DNA from: Metarhizium brunneum
Taxonomy: Eukaryota; Ascomycota; Sordariomycetes; Hypocreales; Clavicipitaceae
Length of the DNA stretch: 64,000 nucleotides
Direction: 5' to 3'
Assembly: GCF_013426205.1 (NCBI RefSeq)
Contig: NC_089428.1
Location: forward strand, 1,798,001-1,862,000
Translations under genes and position numbers: made by a program
Shown: positions 46,655 to 58,380 of the stretch, in pieces
How the letters are laid out: each line of letters begins with the position of its first letter
Numbering within the stretch: the first letter of the stretch is position 1
Notes under the pieces: generated by a model
The model's database searches: none
What the model was told of the DNA's origin: nothing
What the model saw: the letters and a program-made list of their open reading frames with translations, nothing else

Positions 46655-47770
46655 CTATAATCCATGATGCGAGTCATCCAACCCAATCAGTCCGTTCTCA
46701 TGCATATGTTTCGCGACAGGATAAACGGCGCGGGCAAAATTGCTCCGGCCCTCGAGCACGTATCGCGGCGTGATATTATAATCGAAGCCCTTGATGATAT
46801 ATCCATGCCGGTCGGGCTGAAAAGCATGAAGGATATATGTACTGGACCAATCCCGCGCCCAAGGGGGGTTGCCACCCGGTCGACCTGAGCCCTCGTCGTG
46901 AAACTGTTGTCCTTCTACCTTTCCTCCAGTTTCCGGGGGTGTATCGTCATGGACCTCGAACAGCATGCTGCAGTCTTCCGCCTCCCAGCCTACCGGAGCC
47001 AGGGCTGCTTTGTCGAGAATCAACATCTCCCCCGGCTCTGCAACAAGTTGCTCGCCAACCCGGGTGAGCACGAGGTTGCTATGAGTGACCCATCCCCCAT
47101 CATATACCTGATGCATCTCTTCGTGCCAAAGTGAAATCATCTTGGCGCCCTTTTTCGACATAAAGGTCCCGCTGTTTAATTGACCGCTGATTTCCCTTCC
47201 CCCGACGGCGTTAAATCCGCTCTTTAGTATGGGCCGAATATCTCGTAGGGCGTGGGCGTCAAAGTCGATGTATACGCCGCCAAAGTCTCGGATCGCCTGA
47301 ACCCTGAGAAAATCTGACTTGTGCTCCATTCCTGTTATCTCCACACTGTTGTTTGCGTGACTGGGCACTGGCACGACGTTTATCCTCAAGTTGGGCATGC
47401 CAAAGATGAGTCTGTCCCATTTACCAGATGCCCCGTCTCGTGCGCGAGTTATGGAGTCGTCGTGGGCATTGGTGTGAAGATAGATGGTCTGCGGTTGCCA
47501 GTAATGCCAGGCCGCATACACAGAAAGATAGTGCTTGAACTGAAACGAAAAGTCGGCGTTGGCATCCTTCAGCACGTACACGAAGTGCACGTCATTGGGA
47601 ATGCTTGGGTTGTTGCTGCCATGGCGGACGAGTTGACTTGTCCAAGGAGATTGGTAGCCGTAAAATAGTATGATAATAGTCGCCAGCACACTGAAAATGA
47701 CCATCCAAGTCCGTCGGTCGGGAGACGTGCGCATCCTGTGCCTGCTGCCAATTATAGGCAGTTGATTCAT
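46655..47770 (-). CDS. GT32-like glycosyltransferase (DXD), type II membrane
   Basis: Intronless, 371 aa from the first ATG (the frame is open a little further upstream, without an ATG). A short cytosolic N terminus and one transmembrane anchor (about 22-40, TWMVIFSVLATIIILFYGY) indicate a Golgi type II enzyme. The catalytic region has the sugar-binding signature HKSDFLRVQAIRDFGGVYIDFD, with the DXD metal and nucleotide-sugar site at D169-F170-D171. Downstream segments GRPGGNPPWARDWSSTYILHAF resemble the C-terminal acceptor part of GT32 (Och1-like and mannosyl-phosphorylinositol ceramide synthase) enzymes. Donor and acceptor are unknown. A role in cell-wall or glycolipid glycosylation is inferred from the family. 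Confidence 0.87.
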   Translation of the reverse strand: MNQLPIIGSRHRMRTSPDRRTWMVIFSVLATIIILFYGYQSPWTSQLVRHGSNNPSIPNDVHFVYVLKDANADFSFQFKHYLSVYAAWHYWQPQTIYLHTNAHDDSITRARDGASGKWDRLIFGMPNLRINVVPVPSHANNSVEITGMEHKSDFLRVQAIRDFGGVYIDFDAHALRDIRPILKSGFNAVGGREISGQLNSGTFMSKKGAKMISLWHEEMHQVYDGGWVTHSNLVLTRVGEQLVAEPGEMLILDKAALAPVGWEAEDCSMLFEVHDDTPPETGGKVEGQQFHDEGSGRPGGNPPWARDWSSTYILHAFQPDRHGYIIKGFDYNITPRYVLEGRSNFARAVYPVAKHMHENGLIGLDDSHHGL

Positions 47771-48700
47771 AAAGTCGTTGAAAGTCAAGCCTCCTTCCGT
47801 AGTATAAAAACGCCGTGAGATATCCTACTGCGAGCAAAACATGAGCTCATTTTAATGAAATGCAAAGGGCTGCGGCTACTGTGTCTAGTATTTTCTTGGC
47901 ACCTTCTTCGAAATACTTATAATCAATTCGAAAATTGGGATACAATGAGTGTTGCATTGATCATTACACGTGGCTTGTATGGGTTTGGAAGTCTTACTCG
48001 CGGACTTGTAGCCAAACGAGCATACAATAAAACAGGCTGGTAATTTGAAACTGTAATCGTACGAGTTACAGTGTGAAATTGAGTCTGTTCTACGGTATCC
48101 GTCTTGACTCGAGTTCGTTTTGCGTCATGAAATCCGACATCAAGGTGCACGCGCATGACAGTGTCATAGCACAACGAGTCATGTGTGACAAGGGCCTAGC
48201 TTGGAGCAATTACTCAATTCATCTAATAACAGTCTTTGGTATCAAAGGTCCTTGGTTTTCCTCAAGGCCTTGAGGGACCGAAGATGTCTATTTATACAAG
48301 AAGTCGGTGAGGACCTTCTGCCCTAATCCCGTGACCGTAGCCCTTGTGTAACCAGCCATTTCCGTGTAACATCATGAGGAGGGCTTTTGAGCTCCTAATC
48401 TCGATGCTAGTAACTTCGCTTGCTGAGCCGGGATGGACGCGAGAGTGCAAGCCGAGCAATTATATTACCCTTGAGACCATCCAGGTGTCTTGTTTATTTG
48501 GTAGTCGCGTCGACTAGGCCGTCCGAGGGCAGAAATCTGGCGTAAATAAGTGCGACATTCCGTGGCTTGTGCGTCTGGTTTGTTGTTCCCACACTGTTGA
48601 TTTTTTGATGAGCATGAAACTACATATTTATATTGCAATGACCTATATGGGTTCAAGGAAGGCAGCAGTAATGTCACAGCAGGGGACTAGAGGAGCTTTT
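47771..48700. other. Intergenic, no gene seen
   Basis: Ordinary composition giving way to AT-rich DNA near 48700. No supportable coding sequence. Confidence 0.4.
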
Positions 48701-49690
48701 ATATCGCGTTCTATAGTGATCTATTAGATATAGGGAGAGTATATATGATTCGCGGTTAGGCTTGGCTTTTAGGGAATAATAAGATAGAGGCGCTTAAGGC
48801 AAGTGTTTTCTTTCTTTTTTGACCTTATCCTTTAATTTTATATTATTCTTTACCCTTTATAAGTTACTTACTAATTATTATATAATTTACTACTTTTAAT
48901 GCTATTTTTTTGGCAGTAAACTATCTGCCTATCTATTAATTATATATTGGTATAATAGTAAAGTTAACTTATATACTGCGATTTATAAACGCTACTTATA
49001 TATTTAAATTAAAAGTAAAGCTTACTAGGTATTATAATAATTTTATCCCTTTAGCTTTATATAATAATAAAGCTTTTAAAGCTTTATAAACTTATATAAA
49101 AACTTAATATATTTATACTAAATAATCTCTTAAATTTAATTATATTCTTAGTAGTAAAAACTTTTACGCTTAAAGCAAGCTTTTTATTAATAGTTTTTAT
49201 ATTTTTTTAAATAAGAAAACCTAATAGCCTAGGTATCTTAACTTACTTATAGTATCCTTTAACTTAACTAATAAAAACCTTGTAAATAGTATTAGTTCTC
49301 CTGCCAAAAAAAGCTTATCTTATTATAAAAATATACCGCTTAAGATATCACCTAGTAAGCAGGTAAATATAAGAAGAGTACCTAATTTTATAACTCCGCC
49401 TAACTTATGCCTTGCTTTGTATAGTAGGAGTTCTGCTTTAACGCCTTATACTGTATCTGTCGGATAAAGCTGCCTCTGTTAGTTGAACAAGCAGACTTGA
49501 CGTAATTGCTAGATATTATAAAATTATTAATATTAGTGGTTTAAAGGCTGGCCAGCTACCCTGATTTTATCAGGTAGCTAGGAAATCTTTTAAACTAAAG
49601 ATAAAAAAATATAAACCCTTTTAAAGGATAAAAAAAAGAAGAAGAAGAATTTTTATTTAAGAAAATAAGCTTAGTTAATAATAAGTCTTA
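48700..49690. mobile_element. AT-rich block, probable RIP-mutated repeat
   Basis: About 1 kb dominated by TA-rich words, with stops in all frames and no open frame, in sharp contrast to the genic DNA outside. This is the usual look of repeats inactivated by repeat-induced point mutation in Pezizomycotina. A TGTCGGATAA at 49458 starts a 40-bp stretch resembling 52596. The element type cannot be read. Confidence 0.55.
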
Positions 49691-50450
49691 TAACGTGACA
49701 AAAGTTGTTGTAAAACGGCTTGTTTTGTGCATCAACTTGGTCAACAAGACGAGGAAGATCAAAGATGCCGGCGGTTGTGATTTGCAGCTGGGAGCGGTAT
49801 CTGGCGGGCATTAGTATTTGCTGTACCATTGTTGCCCGCCTGGCATGTCGGTGTCTCAAGTTCACGCCGTTGCCGGCCGTCTCTAGAGCTTAGGCGTTGC
49901 AAGGCAGCGTCTCCCATGACGAATTGCATGGCCAGCGACTTGCCCCATTTTAAAGTCCGGGTATCTGACATTGAGTGTCGCAAATATTGCATAATCTTTG
50001 ATAAGCTACATGAAACAACAGATTTTATTATTAGTCTGCGTACTTGAAATACCTGCGAGAAGAATCCTGCACCCTGCAACCAGGCCACCAAGAATATAAC
50101 ATAACCTTTTCTCAGCTATTTGTCACACGTAAATTTGCGACGGGTTTGCCCCTCTTATTTTAAATATCCGACAATGTGCTACGCTGAACTCCCGCCTGGA
50201 ATTTAAAGCCAGGTATCAGGTATTCGGCGTTGATCAAACCTTGTTGCAACATAATAAGTATCACTAATAACTTCAAGTATCAAGTTTATATCATACAAGT
50301 TTCTTATTACGATTATACTACTTTGGTAAAACGCGGTAAAGTTACTTATAAGCCAAATATTATATTTATTTCTGTCTAGTTTATTCTTTTCTTACTTATT
50401 CTTTGAGTAGTTCTGACTTCAATCATCTTATCTCCCTCAATACTAATAAT
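49691..50450. other. Upstream flank of the O-methyltransferase
   Basis: Mixed composition. An inverted copy of the 9-mer TGTCGGATA (read as TATCCGACA) is at 50165-50173. The segment 49458-50173 therefore begins and ends with inverted 9-mers, as an LTR would. I saw no target-site duplication. The promoter of the next gene should lie in 50174-50450. Confidence 0.35.
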
Positions 50451-51764
50451 ATGTATACTTTACTAACTAAAGCTAAAAATTTTCTTGAGGCCACTATTAA
50501 CGCTGGTCAGAGAAAAGTTCTGGGTGCTCTCCGCAAGCTATCCCAAGCGCTGGAATCCCCTCAGGATTCCGCGCAGAGAATTATGTACCTAGTAAGAATT
50601 TTTCTAATCCGCCAAATTTGCCCTGCTAATACTCCGCTAGCAAATCCAGATTGCATTAGTTCGAATCGGTTGCGATCTGAGGCTCTTTGACATTCTTGCT
50701 GAAAGCCCAACACCTCTGTCTGTCGATGTCTTGTCGCAAAAGACTGGCGCGGCACCGACGCTTCTGGGTACGTTACGTCAAGACCTATCTGGAGCGGCTA
50801 CTAATTTGAGGCTTTAGGGCGCGTCCTGCGGTACCTATCATCTCATGGAGTAATTAAGGAGATCGGGAAGAATACCTTCACCAACAATAAAATCACAAAG
50901 ACATTCACTTATCCTGGCTTCCGGGGTGGCATTTACCATTAGTTAGTACTGCGTACCTGTTTTAACTACATATTGCCTTCTTGCAATCTAATTATAGAAT
51001 ATAGTCACGATAATGTTGGCCCTGCTATCCAGGCTCTTCCTGATTTTCTCAAAGAAAATAAATACCAGGATATTACTAGTGCTGTTGACACGCCTCTCCA
51101 GAAGGCATGGAACACCGATCTTCCTGCTTTTATCTGGGTCCAATCCAAGCCGGAAAACTTCACGCACTTCAACCAATTTATGGCTGGTGGCCGCCTAGGC
51201 ATGCCTACCTGGCTAGACGCTTACCCATACAAGGAGAAGACCAAGGGGCTTAAAACAGAACAGCCATTCTTTATCGACGTTGGAGGCGGAATTGGACATC
51301 AGGCTGTTGCTCTTCGAGAGAAACTGCCCGAGTTACCAAATAAGATTATCCTACAAGATATTCCTGCAACGCTAGAGCATGCTATTAAGCACCCAGGCAT
51401 TGAAATTGTGGCACAAGACTTATTCGAGCCGCAGACTATTACCAACGCCCGGATCTACTACATGCGTAATATTATTCACGACTACCCCGACGATAAGGCT
51501 ATAGTTATCCTTAAGAATACTATTACTGCTATGGCCCCCGACTCGGTTATTCTGATTGACGATATGGTACTGCCTGATTGTGGCGTCCCCTGGCAGGCTA
51601 CCCAGATCGACCTTGTGATGATGAGCACCCTAGCGTCCCAGGAGCGCACACACGAGCAATGGTTTTCCCTTCTCAGCAAAGCCGGGTTGAAGATAAATAA
51701 GATATACACGTACACGGCTAGTCTGCAGGATGGCATTATCGAGGCTGTGCCTGCTTTAATGTGA
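50451..51764 (+). CDS. SAM-dependent O-methyltransferase, secondary-metabolite type
   Basis: Four exons: 50451-50591, 50650-50767, 50818-50941 and 51005-51764 (380 aa). The introns of 58, 50 and 63 bp are all GT-AG, and the whole protein is open. An N-terminal winged-helix dimerisation region (LVRIGCDLRLFDIL, GRVLRYLSSHGVI) precedes the Rossmann methyltransferase domain with SAM motif I DVGGGIG (219-225). Then come ILQDIP (cofactor Asp) and the catalytic-base region YYMRNIIHDYPDD with His286. Closing segments are VILIDDMVLPD and SQERTHEQWFSLLSKAGL. This is the COMT-like family that methylates polyketide and other phenolic hydroxyls. Codon use is rich in A/T-ending codons compared with genes outside, fitting its place in an AT-rich island. 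No pathway partner is visible nearby. Confidence 0.88.
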
Positions 51765-54390
51765 CAAAAAGAGCTATAATATCACTTACCTAAACGGTAC
51801 CTCCTGAAAAACTGGGGCACAACCCGAAACTACTAAAGGGTTTCTTTTGTGTATAAATAGCTACGCAGGAAATGCAACTCTTATTGCGGTGTAGCCCTTA
51901 TAGAGTTCTTGCTCCTCAGATAAATCTTTGTTAGGGTCTGGGCTAGAGCCCGACCTAGTTGTTGAAGATACCTGTGGACGTGGCCGTATAGTGTCAATTG
52001 AGCTAGCTTGGGGCAGCTAGTTCAATTCGTACTTGACCCTTTTGGCTCAATCGTCAATTGGGTTGGGCGACCACTTAGATGTCTGTGCTGACACTCACCA
52101 TGTCTTGTTGGGCTAGACTATTACCATCTTAATACAATTAGCTTATAGCACTATTATAGACAACCTTTGGTGATGAGAAAGAAAGAAGGTAGTTTTGTGA
52201 GTTTAACTTAGGCTATAGCCTAAACCTTTAATAGCTCCTAGATATGCCATAGTAAGTGTTGACTTGCTATATATGTAGGGTAGAGCACACCCAAATCCTT
52301 ACTCGTGGGACACTACATTGACACTTATTTGTGTTGCGTGCCCAATTAAGTGGGGTGGTGCATAAGCAGTCTGGTAGTACTAGCAGTGGGGCCTACAATA
52401 GCCCAACTAAAAGCCCAGGCCTTTACGCAAAAAATGTTCACCGCATTACTAGATGGAACGTTAAACTACTACAGATCGGCATTTTAGGGATGAACCCACA
52501 AATTACCGAACTTCGGTAACCCCTGAAACTTCAAAGTACGGCTACTCTGTAGCCGACTTGGCGAATCTGTCGGCATAATTAATATCGACTACTACTGTCG
52601 GATAATGCCTCTGTAGACTGAAGTCGCAGACCCTGCGGCCCATAGCTTGTGCCCCAGATATGCCGGTAATTATAACCAGAGGAAACATAACGTATTATAT
52701 TACTTAGCCTGTACTTAAATTAACCAGATCCAGCTATTATTTATATACTAATATCTACTATAGCTATCTATAAACTATTATACATAAAGTACAAACCAAT
52801 AATAACATGTTACCTTAATATATAATAATATTATTAATTTTATTAAATTTCATTATAATTTATAAGTTATTATTATTAATATTAAGAAGAACCCTTTATA
52901 TTTTAACTTTTTAACCCTTAAATAGTACTTTATAAATGAAAATATAATTAAAGCTAAAATTATTAAATTATAATAAAAAAATAAAAAAAAAGCTAGTTAG
53001 TTACCAGGACCTATTAATAATATAATTAATAGTTATATTTAGCTAATTTAATAATAATATATAATTTAAAAAACACTATATATATGTATTATAATACGTT
53101 AAATTTACTAGCTTAAAAGGTAATTTATAACCTTATATACTAGTAAAAGCCTATAACTTTACGCGTTAAAAATACATATAATAATAATAATAACTCACAA
53201 CCACGTGAGTTATACCCTAAAAAACTCAGAGCAATCTGACATAACATAAATCAACGAAGTCTACGCCCAACTTTCGCGAAGCCCATCATCTTCCCTGCAA
53301 TCACCGTACCAATTTAAACAAATCGCTCTGCAAAGCAGCTACTCGTGGGTCTCCGGCTTTACATTGCTCCCTGAAGCACTATAGCTTCTCACTTACTAAT
53401 GTCAGACTCGGTCGGCAATCAATAACCTAGAAAAGAAACCACAACCATGACTAGTGCCAAAAAAGGTAATAAGCCCAACACAAGTAAATTACCTATTATA
53501 ACTTTAGGGATTAAAGCTAATAAGCCTAAAAGGGTAATAAAAAGGCTATTATTATAAAGGATATTAATAAGAAAAGGGATATATTATTAAAGGCTAAGAA
53601 TACTAAAAAAGTTAAAAAACTTAATAAAATAACTAAAAAAATAAAAAAAAAATAAAAAATAAAGGGGAAAATTAAGAAGAATACCATGGAGCTAGTTAAT
53701 AAAAAGTAGCTCTGTGTTATAGTTTTCCCCCTCATTACGGAGGGTACCAAAGCTAAGATTATATATTAGCTTTAACTAAAAGCAATAACCCGAGTTATCG
53801 ACCTCGGAAAGTTCCAGTATACACCCTCTTCGGCAAAACTCTTCCGGCGACACCTATTATCCTCAGCCTGGAGCCTGCTCTTGCACGCTCACGGAACAAG
53901 CCAGAAAGTGGCGGTGGCGGTAGTGGTCAAGCCGGTGGCTGCAGCCCAGAGTCTTGTATGGTCCCGTTGACATGATGTATCCAGAAATAGAACCGGGGGA
54001 TGAGAAGAGTAAGGAAGAGTAAAAGGTAATATGGGCGATCGGGGCCTCAAATATCCACGCTTCACAATCCAAGACAACGTTGACTTGCGTCGAACCGAAG
54101 CAATAGAATCTTGTTGGCTTATTTGATGCAGCCAGTTCCTAAATTGAGTGTTGCCTATTTTCTTGCAGTTGGCGCCACCAACTAGTTTCGTTCGTGGCAT
54201 GAAAAGGCGTATATAATGCAACACGATCGTTAAACGCCCTCTTCGCCAAGGCAGAATCTGGTAATGGAAGGGTAGTTTTGCCCATCTCGCCAAATTTCCA
54301 AAGTAAATAAATTGAGCTTTCACACCCAAACCATGAGAGCACTCGGGTCTGATTTCTTTCACATATTTGGCACTTGTATCCCCTTGCACC
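51765..54390. mobile_element. AT-rich block, probable RIP-mutated repeats
   Basis: 51765-52680 is moderately AT-rich and has TGTCGGATAATGCCTCTG at 52596. 52680-53870 is extremely AT-rich with no open frame. A relic at 53447-53570 starts MTSAKKGNKPNTS and collapses into stops, perhaps a retroelement or gene remnant. From about 53880 composition returns to normal, and the last 400 bp are upstream DNA of the next gene. Confidence 0.5.
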
Positions 54391-55344
54391 ATGTCCTTCA
54401 CCAGCCATCAAGATATTCACCTCCATGCTAGCAGCATCGAGGACGCCCAACGATTCTACAAGCCAGCAAAGATCAAGCGCAAACCGCTAGCTTCTCAACT
54501 CGCTCTACCCGTCGTCATACCACGCGTGTGCGGAGACCCGTCGCGGTACAAATGTGTCGGCAAGCCCTTCACACGATGCTACGCGCCGGCCCTGGGAGCG
54601 TTTGGCATCCCCCAAGCCCAATTCATCGCCTTCATCGACGCGCTCAACGTCCACAAGCGAGGCAGCAAGGCCTTCACGTACATTTCCCAGGCCGGGAGCG
54701 CCATCAAGCTCGTGGGACACTTGGATCCCTCGGGCTTCACCAGACTTGCCGGCGCACTGGTCCAACTAGCTGGCACGGCGGCCTTCTGGGGTTCCGTCTC
54801 TGGCCCGACCTCGCGCAAGGTCGGCTACCTCAAGAAGATGAACGAAACGCTCTTCAACCCCGTGGGCTTGACCGCCAGAATCGTCAACTCGAAAGAGCTG
54901 CGGCGTCTGCTGAGCCTCGGCCCCGATGCGGATCTGCTGGCTCCGCTGCACCCCATGTTTGCCGTCCCGACGAGGGATGACTTGAGGGGAGGCAAGCGTT
55001 CCGCCTACACGGTTCCCGAGCGTCAGCTTCTGGCCCTATCCGGCAGGGTGAGCCCCGTCGAGCAGTGCGGTGTGCGGCACAAACATGCCAAGGATATCAA
55101 AGACTGCAGGGAGCGGGCCATCTGGAAGTGGCACGTAGGATCGGAAGTCTTGATGGAGGAGGCTCGTGGCAAGGCACTGCACAAACTCTACCAGGTGCCT
55201 GGTGCGACGACGCGGAAGAAGAGAGAATCTCTCATGAGATCTGTGCACAAGACTGATAAGGAGGTCGCCGCTACTGAGAAGCTCGTGTGGTTGGTGGTGC
55301 AGAACACGCGTGAAGTGCAAAAAGTATCCAGGCCTTCCGACTAG
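54391..55344 (+). CDS. Unrecognised protein of 317 aa
   Basis: Intronless frame from ATG 54391 to TAG. GC-rich third positions, a single long frame and a clean start (CACCATGTCC) support a real gene. The N terminus is polar with a basic KIKRKPL patch. A central part is hydrophobic (LVGHLDPSGFTRLAGALVQLAG then TAAFWGSVSG), and the C terminus is long, charged and probably helical (RKKRESLMRSVHKTDKEVAATEKLVW). There is no signal peptide. Six cysteines are scattered. I recognise no domain. It is the first gene after the AT-rich island. Confidence 0.6.
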   Translation: MSFTSHQDIHLHASSIEDAQRFYKPAKIKRKPLASQLALPVVIPRVCGDPSRYKCVGKPFTRCYAPALGAFGIPQAQFIAFIDALNVHKRGSKAFTYISQAGSAIKLVGHLDPSGFTRLAGALVQLAGTAAFWGSVSGPTSRKVGYLKKMNETLFNPVGLTARIVNSKELRRLLSLGPDADLLAPLHPMFAVPTRDDLRGGKRSAYTVPERQLLALSGRVSPVEQCGVRHKHAKDIKDCRERAIWKWHVGSEVLMEEARGKALHKLYQVPGATTRKKRESLMRSVHKTDKEVAATEKLVWLVVQNTREVQKVSRPSD

Positions 55345-56407
55345 TTCTGACCACTTGGATGCCAAGTTCTGGGCAATGGATATGAACTGTGGTTATGGTT
55401 CATCATGGTTGACCACGACTAGGTTTCAGGTGCATCGTCAATTGTGAAAGTCCAATGTTGCATATTCAGATACCATCACTTTATTCGTCATCTCGCCAAC
55501 TATCGCGAGAAGCATACCAAATTCGTGTCAACTGCGAAATATAAAAGTCTCGACTTGTCGCGTATGAGATGTTATAAGACGCCATCCAAGAAAGCCTGGC
55601 ATTTCGACACCCAGATATAGTAAAACCTCGCAAGTTTTGCTCAAGCTTTTCACCAACTTTGTGGTATTTATAACACATTCGGCATGAACCCTTCTGTCAT
55701 CATTCAAGTTCAAACTGGGTGTGAAATGAATCCAAGTGTCGACGGTATTTAGCTCTCCCTTGGGGGTATTTTCTGCCCAACCCCTGCATATCTGCAAACA
55801 GACGTATCTAACAAGCAAGTCAACACCAAGGCAACATTATCCTACACGCTATGTAAAGGTTGAATAGTGGACAGCTGACGGTGTAACCGCACAGCACAGC
55901 AAGTCTGCAAGCAAAAGCAGAAATTAAATGATTCCCTAGGCATTCATAACTCATCACAGTTGGTAAAGGCTTGGTCATGTTTCCTATCCAGTTTCTTTTC
56001 TTTAACACCATCGGCTGTTTCATCTAATCGTTTCCCTTGTTGTATCTGCCAAGGTTTACAAGTGCTCACGTAGTAAAGCAGCGCTAGTAAATGAAACGCA
56101 AGTGCTCGAGTGCGGCGTTTCTCCCTTGCCATGCTCCGCCAGTACATACAGTCCTTTCTTTGACCCCAAGTGGCTGCTTAGCGTTCGTTACCCAAGGCTT
56201 TCGTGCTAGCAGACATATTCACCAACTTCCATGACTAGGGCCTTGTCCCTGTCAGCCTACTGTATGACTCCCTGCTTGTCCGTCACGTACATATTTGGCG
56301 GCTCTATTCAAGATGTGCAAATGTCCAAGTAGTCAAACTCAAGCGTAAAACGCCTTTACATTTGGTCAACATCTAGGGAAAACCACCAAGTCGAGCTACC
56401 AGGTGAC
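55345..56407. other. Intergenic, no gene seen
   Basis: Convergent 3' region between the unknown gene and the SurE-like gene. Only short frames without features. Confidence 0.4.
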
Positions 56408-57540
56408 CTATTTCGCTGTTGAACAGTTCTTCGTCAGGGGCTTGACGCGCTCCCTTATGCTCTGCGTGTACTCGGTCGCAGGCGCATCATAATCAGTAAT
56501 GTACACCGACACAGAAACCCTCCCACTCTCCACAACATACGTCTCGCCAGGAAGCCGACAGTCACCATTCACACACGCATTCAGACCCGCCGAGTACGGC
56601 TTGATATTGGCCCAATGAAAGACGCCCGTGGCTGGATCCCAAACGGCCTCATTGATGTGCGCGTTTCCCGTCATGCGTGTCTGGACAATCTCGGGATCCG
56701 TATTGTTCGCCGTGAGAAGGGGAATGTTGACGGTCAAGCCGTAGCCCAGAGGAAGCAGGGGGCCGCCGTCGGGAGCGCTGCGGATGATTTGCTCAATGAC
56801 CTTTACCGAGACCCTGGCCGTCCATGTGGCCTCGTTGGTTTCGTTTTTGATGTCGAAATAGGCAATCTTTTTATTACTCCCCGCAATGGCGATGCTTGGC
56901 ACGGATCGCTCCGTTGCGGCGTAGCTGAAGTGGAGGTGAGCAATGTGACACAGTGCCGTTGAAGAAACGACTTACGATGCGCCGGCGGTTCCTGACAGGG
57001 TCCAAACAAATGGACCGAGGTTGGCTCCGAAATTCGGTCCCGTCACGATGAGGTCGGGGACGTGGAAGGGCGCGTGTCGGGGAAGAACGTAGTCTAGCGC
57101 AACAAACGTACACGCGGCGGGTGTTCCGTTGTAGTACCAGATTTGGGAATCGTGAGGGTCGGTGCCGACCTGAGACGTCAGTGATGGGAAAAGGTAACCC
57201 CCAAGGGCTCGCATGACGTACTGAAGGGGCGCCCGCGGGAATAATGTCGTATTGTGACGGCCCAGTCAGGTTGCCGAGTTCTGTGAAGGATGAACGGCCG
57301 CCTTGGCTGCTCTGTTCGGTGGCCGGCGCAACAATCCAGACTGGCTTTTGTGAGCTACACATGCTAGTTGCGGGTGGCTTTGCCATACTGACCGTCGTGA
57401 CCGGCCGTTTTCAACAAGCGGTACACCTCGCGCAGATTCCCTGATGCAAACCCGTCGTCATTGTTGAGGAGAATGTTGATTGCCTGCGACGAAGATGCAA
57501 AGCCCAGCGTCAAGCCCGCCAGCAAAGTTGAGAAGCGCAT
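56408..57540 (-). CDS. SurE-like phosphatase/nucleotidase, secreted
   Basis: Four exons: 57540-57393, 57340-57222, 57169-56976 and 56924-56408 (325 aa), with three introns of 51-52 bp. A 20-residue signal peptide (ending SSSQA) runs straight into the SurE signature INILLNNDDGF, whose paired aspartates (D28, D29) bind the metal. WIVAPATEQSSQGGRS and LIVTGPNFGANLG are the other conserved loops of the SurE fold (Ser/Asn ligands). Family members are 5'/3'-nucleotidases and acid phosphatases. A secreted form is common in fungi (PHO2-type acid phosphatase of Yarrowia). Asn-x-Thr sites suggest glycosylation. Substrate not readable. Confidence 0.88.
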
Positions 57541-58380
57541 GACGAGGCCGGGCAGCGGATAGGAAGCCGAGTAAAGGGCAAGCCGTTCTGCTGGTTGAAG
57601 TCGTCTAGCAAGTCGAATGGTTCACGACAGCCATGGAACAGCAACTGGCGGGCTTATCATTGACGAATAGTCGGGAGCCTCGGCCACAAGCAAAGAGTTG
57701 GACTGCTCAGCCGGGAATGCACGAAGCTCTTTCTGGTCAACTGGCAAGCCATCTCTTCCAACAAGACTTTGCTTTGGAGCCCGAACCATGGAGCATCAGC
57801 CCGTCCCTGGCGCTGCGCATGGTCTACCTTGCAGACACGGCATGGCGGTACCAGCCGGGTCGTTGGCAGCGGGACACGGATATGAAGCTCCCATTGGATC
57901 AAGCACAATCTACAGATGACCAGCCGCATGCGAGATGGATCGGCGCCGGAGCTCACCGCGGGGTGGCGGATACTGGACCAAAAACGACAAGGAGTCGCGT
58001 GCCCGTGCACATCTCGGGAGGAAGAGCGATCATTGATGCGTGAAGCGATTGAGCAAGCTGTCGAATCTCGTTGACTGCGGAATGGCTTGTGGAGGTTCCT
58101 CTGCCTCATAATTCTCTTACATAAGCAAGTCTCCGCAAGCCGATCCACAGCCAAAGAGAAGGGGATGAGCATGCCGTCACGACACAAAATGCAGGCCACC
58201 AGCGTCACCAACAAAACGTCACAATTTGCAGATCAGTGGGCGATGTCGGCCATCAATCTTTTCCACAGCCCCACACGCTGCCCGTCATCGCCATGGATCG
58301 ATCAAGAGTTGTTTAAATAGTTTCCGTCGACATCTGTTCCGCTCCAGGAGAACATACCCACCAACTACTCAACCCTCGCC
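57541..58380. promoter_or_regulatory. Divergent upstream region, SurE-like and MFS genes
   Basis: 840 bp between divergent starts. An open frame at 57633-58043 (plus) has no recognisable features and I do not call it. TTGTTTAAATAG near 58308 is the best TATA-like element for the transporter. Confidence 0.35.

Noticed and set aside
57633..58043. 136-codon plus frame between the SurE-like and MFS genes
   Set aside because: No recognisable domain and it occupies their shared promoter region.
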